Positions 60,146 through 64,000 of a stretch of DNA of 64,000 nucleotides are shown in pieces. The notes below the pieces were generated by a model that had not been told where the DNA came from, did not search any database, and saw only the letters and a program-made list of their open reading frames with translations. The stretch lies in NCBI GenBank assembly GCA_046292445.1, contig JBKBQT010000014.1, forward strand, positions 9,869 to 73,868. The letters run 5' to 3'. A program made the position numbers and the translations under genes. How positions within the stretch are numbered: position 1 is the stretch's first letter; each line of letters begins with the position of its first letter. The stretch comes from CALIZF01 sp046292445 (lineage in GTDB: Bacteria; Pseudomonadota; Alphaproteobacteria; Rhodobacterales; Rhodobacteraceae).

Positions 60146-61099
60146 ATGCGGGACCGGTGCACAGGCGGGGGCGGCGCGCCGGCGCTCGCCCTGATGGCGG
60201 CGATGGCACTGGCCGCCTGCGCACCGCCGCGCCCGCCCGAGACCGACCCCCGTCCCGCCCCGCGCGCCGCCGCCGCCGCCCCCGCGCCCGCCAGCGCGCG
60301 CAGCCGCGAGGTGGCCGCCTATTTCGCCCGCGTCGAGGCCGACCTGCGCGCGCGCGGGCTGCTGCGCACCGACGGCGGCGGCCCGGATACCCCGTTCGGG
60401 CCGCGGCAGCTGGTGGAAAACTTTGTCCGCATCGCACTTTACGACGAATATGCACAATCCGGCGGCACCATCGTCGCGCGCGAGACACCCTCGCCGCTGC
60501 GCCGCTGGGCCGCGCCCGTGCGCATCGGCCTGCGCTTCGGCGCCTCGGTGCCCGAGGGCCAGCGCATCCGCGACACCGCGCTGGTGACTGCCTATGCCGC
60601 GCGCCTTGCCCGCGTGACGCGCCATCCTGTGCGCGTGACCGACATCGCGCCGAACTTCTGGGTCTATGTGGTCAGCGAGGACGAGCGCCCGGCGCTCGGC
60701 CCCGAATGGGCGGGCCTCTTCCGCGGCGTGGCGCCCGCCGATCTCGCCTTCGCCACCGGGATGGACCTGCGCACCTTCTGCCTTGTCCTGGCGATATCGG
60801 AAGGGGACAGCGCGGTCTATTCCGGCGCGCTGGCGGTGATCCGGTCGGAACTGCCCGACCTGTTGCGCCTGTCGTGCTTTCACGAGGAGATCGCCCAGGG
60901 CCTCGGCCTTGCGAACGACAGCCCGCTGGCCCGCCCGTCCATCTTCAACGACGATGAGGAATTCGCCCTGCTCACCCGGATGGACGAGGCGCTGTTGCGG
61001 ATGCTCTACGATCCGCGGCTGCGCCCGGGCATGCGCGAGGCCGAGGCGCGGCCCATCGTCGAGGCGATCGCGGCGGGGCTGGCGCCGGGGGGAAGCTGA
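60146..61099 (+). CDS. DUF2927 lipoprotein
   Basis: The 317-residue protein has a lipoprotein signal ending AALAAC-type (Cys25) and an Ala/Pro-rich linker. The DUF2927 domain has an RWAAPVRIGLRFGASVPEGQRIRD start and the characteristic CFHEEIAQGLGLANDSPLARPSIFNDDEEFALLT. The HEE segment resembles a metalloprotease-like site (H-E), so peptidase activity is conceivable. It would be anchored in the membrane on the periplasmic side. It is 26 bases after telA and 4 before the DUF6338 gene. Confidence 0.85.
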   Translation: MRDRCTGGGGAPALALMAAMALAACAPPRPPETDPRPAPRAAAAAPAPASARSREVAAYFARVEADLRARGLLRTDGGGPDTPFGPRQLVENFVRIALYDEYAQSGGTIVARETPSPLRRWAAPVRIGLRFGASVPEGQRIRDTALVTAYAARLARVTRHPVRVTDIAPNFWVYVVSEDERPALGPEWAGLFRGVAPADLAFATGMDLRTFCLVLAISEGDSAVYSGALAVIRSELPDLLRLSCFHEEIAQGLGLANDSPLARPSIFNDDEEFALLTRMDEALLRMLYDPRLRPGMREAEARPIVEAIAAGLAPGGS

Positions 61100-61102
61100 C
61101 GC

Positions 61103-61726
61103 TTGGACCGGCTGCTGACGCCCGAAACCTTCGAGTTCTTCGCCCGCCATCTTCTCGCGGGGTTCGTGCTGTTCTCGGTCCGCGCGCGGTTCGTGACCGT
61201 CCCGCCGGCGCGCACCAGCGAATTCGCCTTCGAGCTCGTCGTGCTCAGCCTCATCAATCAGGCGGTATTCGCCGGCCTCGCCTGGGCGGCCGAGGCCGCG
61301 GGGCTGGGCGCGCTGCCCCCGCGCGCGGCCTTTCTGGCCGAGGTGGTGGCCCTGCCGGCGCTGCTCGGCATCGCCTTCGGGGTGATCCTGCGCGACGAGA
61401 CGCGCCTGCCCGGCCTGCGCCGCATCGCGCTGCCGGTGATGCGCCCGTCGGACAATGCCTGGGACCGGCTCTTTGCCTCGGGCGTCAAGCCGGGCCTTGT
61501 CTTGGTGACCTGGAAGGACGGCACTCAGATCCTCGGCCGCCTCGGCGAGATGTCCTATGCCGCCACGGCGGCGGAGGGTCGCGATCTCTACCTCGAGACC
61601 CTATATGAGATGCACGGCGACGAGCCCGACGAATGGATCGAGGTCTACCCCTTCCGCTCGATCTATGTCAGGCTCGACGACGTGCGTTCGGTCGAGTTCA
61701 TCGAGGAAACAGGCGATGAAGCCTAA
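61103..61726 (+). CDS. DUF6338-type membrane protein
   Basis: The 207-residue protein has three hydrophobic segments in the first 100 residues (for example LLAGFVLFSVRARFVTVPP, VLSLINQAVFAGLAWAAEA and LAEVVALPALLGIAFGVIL). A cytoplasmic C-terminal domain follows with SNAWDRLFASGVKPGLVLVTWKDGTQILG and YPFRSIYVRLDDVRSVEFI, typical of DUF6338. It begins at a TTG (61103) preceded by GGGGGAAG. Function unknown; the C-terminal beta-rich domain probably mediates contacts with neighbours. Confidence 0.8.
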   Translation: MDRLLTPETFEFFARHLLAGFVLFSVRARFVTVPPARTSEFAFELVVLSLINQAVFAGLAWAAEAAGLGALPPRAAFLAEVVALPALLGIAFGVILRDETRLPGLRRIALPVMRPSDNAWDRLFASGVKPGLVLVTWKDGTQILGRLGEMSYAATAAEGRDLYLETLYEMHGDEPDEWIEVYPFRSIYVRLDDVRSVEFIEETGDEA

Positions 61727-61895
61727 GTTGCTGACAGAGGTTTTCCGCCCGGTGCCCCGCGACACGGCGCCGCAGGATGCGGACGGCGCAACGGCCGAAC
61801 GGCCGCGCGGCCGCGCCGACCGGCGGCGCGTGACGCTGCGCTCGGCCGTGCAGGTGCCCGCGCAGCCGGGCGATCAGGCAGCAGGGGCGGACTAG
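61716..61895 (+). CDS. small basic protein, 59 residues
   Basis: The protein starts MKPKLLTEVFRPVPRDTAPQ and ends in an Arg-rich, then Gln/Ala-rich tail. Its ATG (61716) lies within the last codons of the DUF6338 gene, with GAGGAAACAGGCG as a good ribosome-binding site, and it ends five bases before the SPFH gene. The position inside a tight operon supports a real gene. No hydrophobic segment; no recognisable family. Confidence 0.6.
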   Translation: MKPKLLTEVFRPVPRDTAPQDADGATAERPRGRADRRRVTLRSAVQVPAQPGDQAAGAD

Positions 61896-61899
61896 GACG

Positions 61900-63006
61900 A
61901 TGGTGTTGGGGTTTCTCAAGGGGCAGTTCGTCGATGTCATCCACTGGGTGGATGACACCCGCGACACGATGGTCTGGCGGTTCGACCGGCACGGGCATGC
62001 GATCATGTATGGCGCCAAGCTCACCGTGCGCGAGGGGCAGGCGGCGGTGTTCATCCACGAGGGGCAGCTGGCCGATGTGTTCGGCCCCGGCCTCTACATG
62101 CTCGAAACCAACAACATGCCGGTGATGACGGCGCTGCAGCACTGGGACCACGGCTTTTCCTCGCCCTTCAAGTCCGAGGTGTATTTCGTCAACACCACGC
62201 GCTTCAACGGCCTCAAATGGGGCACGCGCAACCCGATCATGTGCCGCGATCCCGAATTCGGGCCGGTGCGCATCCGCGCCTTCGGCAGCTACGCCATGCG
62301 GGTGACCGACCCGGGGCGGTTCATGACCGAGATCGTCGGGACGGACGGCGAATTCACCACCGACGAGATCACGATGCAGCTGCGCAACGTCATCGTCGAG
62401 GCGGCGAGCCGCACCATCGCGGGCAGCGGGATCCCGGTGCTCGACATGGCGGCGAACACCCGCGATCTCGGCGGCATCATCGGCCGCGCCATCGACCCGG
62501 TGGTGGCGGAATACGGCCTCACCTTGCCCGAATTCTACATCGAGAACATCTCGCTGCCCGCAGAGGTCGAAAAGGTGCTGGACCAGCGGACATCCATGGG
62601 CATCGTCGGCGATCTGGGCAAATACGCGCAGTTTTCGGCGGCGCAGGCCATGGGAACGGCCGCCGGCGCCCCCGGTGGCGCCATGGGCGCGGCGATCGGC
62701 GCCGGCCTCGGCCTCGGGATCGGGCAGCAGGCGGCAGGCGGGCCCTGGGGCGCGGCGCCCGCGCAGGCCGCCCCGCCGCCTCCGCCGCCCCCGCCGCCGC
62801 CCGCGCCGGTCTGGCATGTCGCCCGCGACGGCGCGACCGAAGGGCCCTTCGACATGGCCGCGCTGCGCGGCATGGTCGGCGCCGGCACGCTCACGCGCAG
62901 CACGCATGTCTGGACACCCGGCCAGGACGGCTGGAAGACCGCCGCCGAGGTCACCGCCCTCGCCCCCCTCTTTGCCGCGGTGCCGCCCCCCCCGCCCGGC
63001 GTCTGA
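61900..63006 (+). CDS. SPFH-domain protein with GYF C-terminus
   Basis: The 368-residue protein carries an SPFH/virion-core-type domain (about 1-250): GYFLKG-like start VLGFLKGQFVDVIHWVDDT, VREGQAAVFIHEGQLADVFGPGLYML, MQLRNVIVEAASRTI and the C-terminal TSMGIVGDLGKYAQFSAAQAMG. A Gly/Ala linker, a ten-proline run (about 289-300) and a GYF_2 domain follow (WHVARDGATEGPFDMAALRGMV, from residue 304). SPFH proteins scaffold membrane microdomains; the GYF domain binds proline-rich peptides. YdjI of Bacillus is a related virion-core-like SPFH protein. Confidence 0.9.
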   Translation: MVLGFLKGQFVDVIHWVDDTRDTMVWRFDRHGHAIMYGAKLTVREGQAAVFIHEGQLADVFGPGLYMLETNNMPVMTALQHWDHGFSSPFKSEVYFVNTTRFNGLKWGTRNPIMCRDPEFGPVRIRAFGSYAMRVTDPGRFMTEIVGTDGEFTTDEITMQLRNVIVEAASRTIAGSGIPVLDMAANTRDLGGIIGRAIDPVVAEYGLTLPEFYIENISLPAEVEKVLDQRTSMGIVGDLGKYAQFSAAQAMGTAAGAPGGAMGAAIGAGLGLGIGQQAAGGPWGAAPAQAAPPPPPPPPPPAPVWHVARDGATEGPFDMAALRGMVGAGTLTRSTHVWTPGQDGWKTAAEVTALAPLFAAVPPPPPGV

Positions 63007-63009
63007 CCC

Positions 63010-64000
63010 ATGGCCCCCCGGCAGGAGCACCGCTGGCCCTGCGCGGCCTGCGGCTCGGACCTGACCTTCGCGCCGGGGCAGACCGAGCTTGTCTGCCCGC
63101 ATTGCGGCCACCGCCAGCCGATCCCCGCCGCCCCCGCGGCGGCACGCAAGCGCGCCTTGAGCGAGCTTGACCTATACGCAGCGCTCGACGGCACCCTGCC
63201 GGCCGCCCAGACCGAGGCGGTGCGCCTCACGCGCTGCCCGTCCTGCGGCGCCGAGATCGAATGGGACGGCATCACCCATGCCAAGCGCTGTGCCTTCTGC
63301 GACACGCCCGTGGTGGCCGATACCGGCACCACCCGCCACATCAAGCCCCAGGCCCTGATCCCCTTCCGCATCACCGAACGCGAGGGGCGCGAGGCGATGG
63401 TGCGCTGGCTGGGCCGGCTGTGGTTCGCACCGAACGGTCTGGTGGAATACGCCCGCAAGGGCCGCGCGCTGACCGGCATCTACGTGCCCTACTGGACCTT
63501 CGATGCCGCGACCCGCAGCCGCTATCGCGGCGAACGGGGCGATGCCTATTACGTCACCGAAACCGTGACCGTCACCCGCGACGGCAAGACCCGACAGGAA
63601 CAGCGCCAGGTGCGCAAGATCCGCTGGTCGCCCGCCCAGGGCTGGGTCAGCCGGTTCTTCGACGATGTGCTCGTGCTCGCCTCGACCGCGCTGCCGCGCC
63701 GCTATACCGATGCGCTCGCACCCTGGGATCTGACGGCGCTCGAACCCTATCGGCCGGACTACCTGTCGGGCTTTCTGGCCGAGGGCTATACCGTCTCCCT
63801 CGTCGACGGCCGGACCATCGCCCATCAGGTGATGGCCGGCATCATCGCCGAGGACGTGCGCCGCGCCATCGGCGGCGACGAACAGCGCATCCACCGCATC
63901 GACACCGACCATTCGGCCGAGACGTTCAAGCATGTCCTGCTGCCGATCTGGATGGCGGCCTACAAATACGGCGGCAAGACCTATCGCTTCGTCGTCAACG
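63010..64000 (+). CDS. zinc-ribbon protein, truncated by the window edge
   Basis: At least 330 residues are present; the gene continues past the end. Two zinc ribbons are seen: Cys11/14/29/32 (CAACGSDLTF..VCPHCG) and Cys76/79/94/97 (CPSCGAEIEW..CAFC). Then follows a region with LIPFRITEREGREAMVRWLGRLWFAPNGLVEYA, YVPYWTFDAATRSRYRGERGDAYYVTE and IWMAAYKYGGKTYRFVVN. The architecture matches proteins annotated as TFIIB-type zinc-ribbon or primosomal N'-like, which usually have C-terminal membrane helices beyond this edge. Located 3 bases after the SPFH gene, mirroring SPFH/zinc-ribbon pairing in Bacillus (YdjI-YdjG). Confidence 0.85.
   Translation, partial: MAPRQEHRWPCAACGSDLTFAPGQTELVCPHCGHRQPIPAAPAAARKRALSELDLYAALDGTLPAAQTEAVRLTRCPSCGAEIEWDGITHAKRCAFCDTPVVADTGTTRHIKPQALIPFRITEREGREAMVRWLGRLWFAPNGLVEYARKGRALTGIYVPYWTFDAATRSRYRGERGDAYYVTETVTVTRDGKTRQEQRQVRKIRWSPAQGWVSRFFDDVLVLASTALPRRYTDALAPWDLTALEPYRPDYLSGFLAEGYTVSLVDGRTIAHQVMAGIIAEDVRRAIGGDEQRIHRIDTDHSAETFKHVLLPIWMAAYKYGGKTYRFVVN

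Overview
The window is very GC-rich, with dense, tightly packed genes, many four-base GTGA/ATGA start-stop overlaps, and Rhodobacterales-type families (DUF6478, DUF2927, a non-zinc L33, a class A RNase P RNA). It looks like a chromosomal segment of a Rhodobacteraceae-like alphaproteobacterium (Paracoccus/Rhodobacter relatives). This placement is my inference from gene content; no 16S rRNA is present. Ten Ns at 40113-40122, inside abnormal G/C homopolymer sequence, show a draft scaffold. I see no tRNA, CRISPR array, prophage or insertion sequence.

Layout. 0-16.7 kb is mostly housekeeping: rsmD, a membrane-fused alpha/beta hydrolase, map, a cinA-like gene and GNAT pair, an OmpA-domain protein, a LysR regulator, a glycosyltransferase, fadH, a DUF6478 pair, ilvD, a cidA/cidB-like pair, accD and folC. 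16.8-26.4 kb is a probable carboxylic-acid uptake and activation locus. A complete branched-chain-type ABC transporter (livHMGF plus binding protein) shares an operon with an acyl-CoA ligase. It is divergent from a TetR regulator, a second ligase and two hotdog-fold (MaoC-like) proteins, and the shared promoter region carries two perfect inverted repeats. 26.4-32.3 kb holds a Tat-type thioredoxin with CcdA, an EamA permease, HU, AMP nucleosidase, a methyltransferase and an SDR-like protein.

32.3-43.5 kb contains two paralogous sugar-type ABC cassettes. Each has a binding protein, two permeases, an ATPase and a calcineurin-like phosphodiesterase; one also carries a tyrosine-phosphatase-like gene. 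They probably import a phosphorylated or phosphodiester-linked carbon source. An elaborate nested inverted repeat lies between the divergent phosphodiesterase and ATPase genes of cassette A. 43.5-57.8 kb holds a TetR gene, an RND pump with its adaptor, rpmG, a DUF533 (TerB-like) gene, rnpB, a crotonase, ampD, an Excalibur lipoprotein, gatCA, a ceramidase-family membrane protein, a metallo-beta-lactamase-fold hydrolase, tadA and rluB.

57.9-64.0 kb is the most unusual part: one co-directional run of a 27-residue membrane peptide, XpaC, TelA, a DUF2927 lipoprotein, a DUF6338 membrane protein, a 59-residue protein, an SPFH-GYF protein and a double zinc-ribbon protein that runs off the end. It looks like an envelope or toxic-anion stress module combining TelA/XpaC with SPFH/zinc-ribbon partners. 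Dispersed extragenic repeats (AAATAYTCC or AAATATCC cores, often with a GC hairpin) sit in gaps at 49-93, 744-776, 9898-10026, 16699-16749 and 56663-56709.
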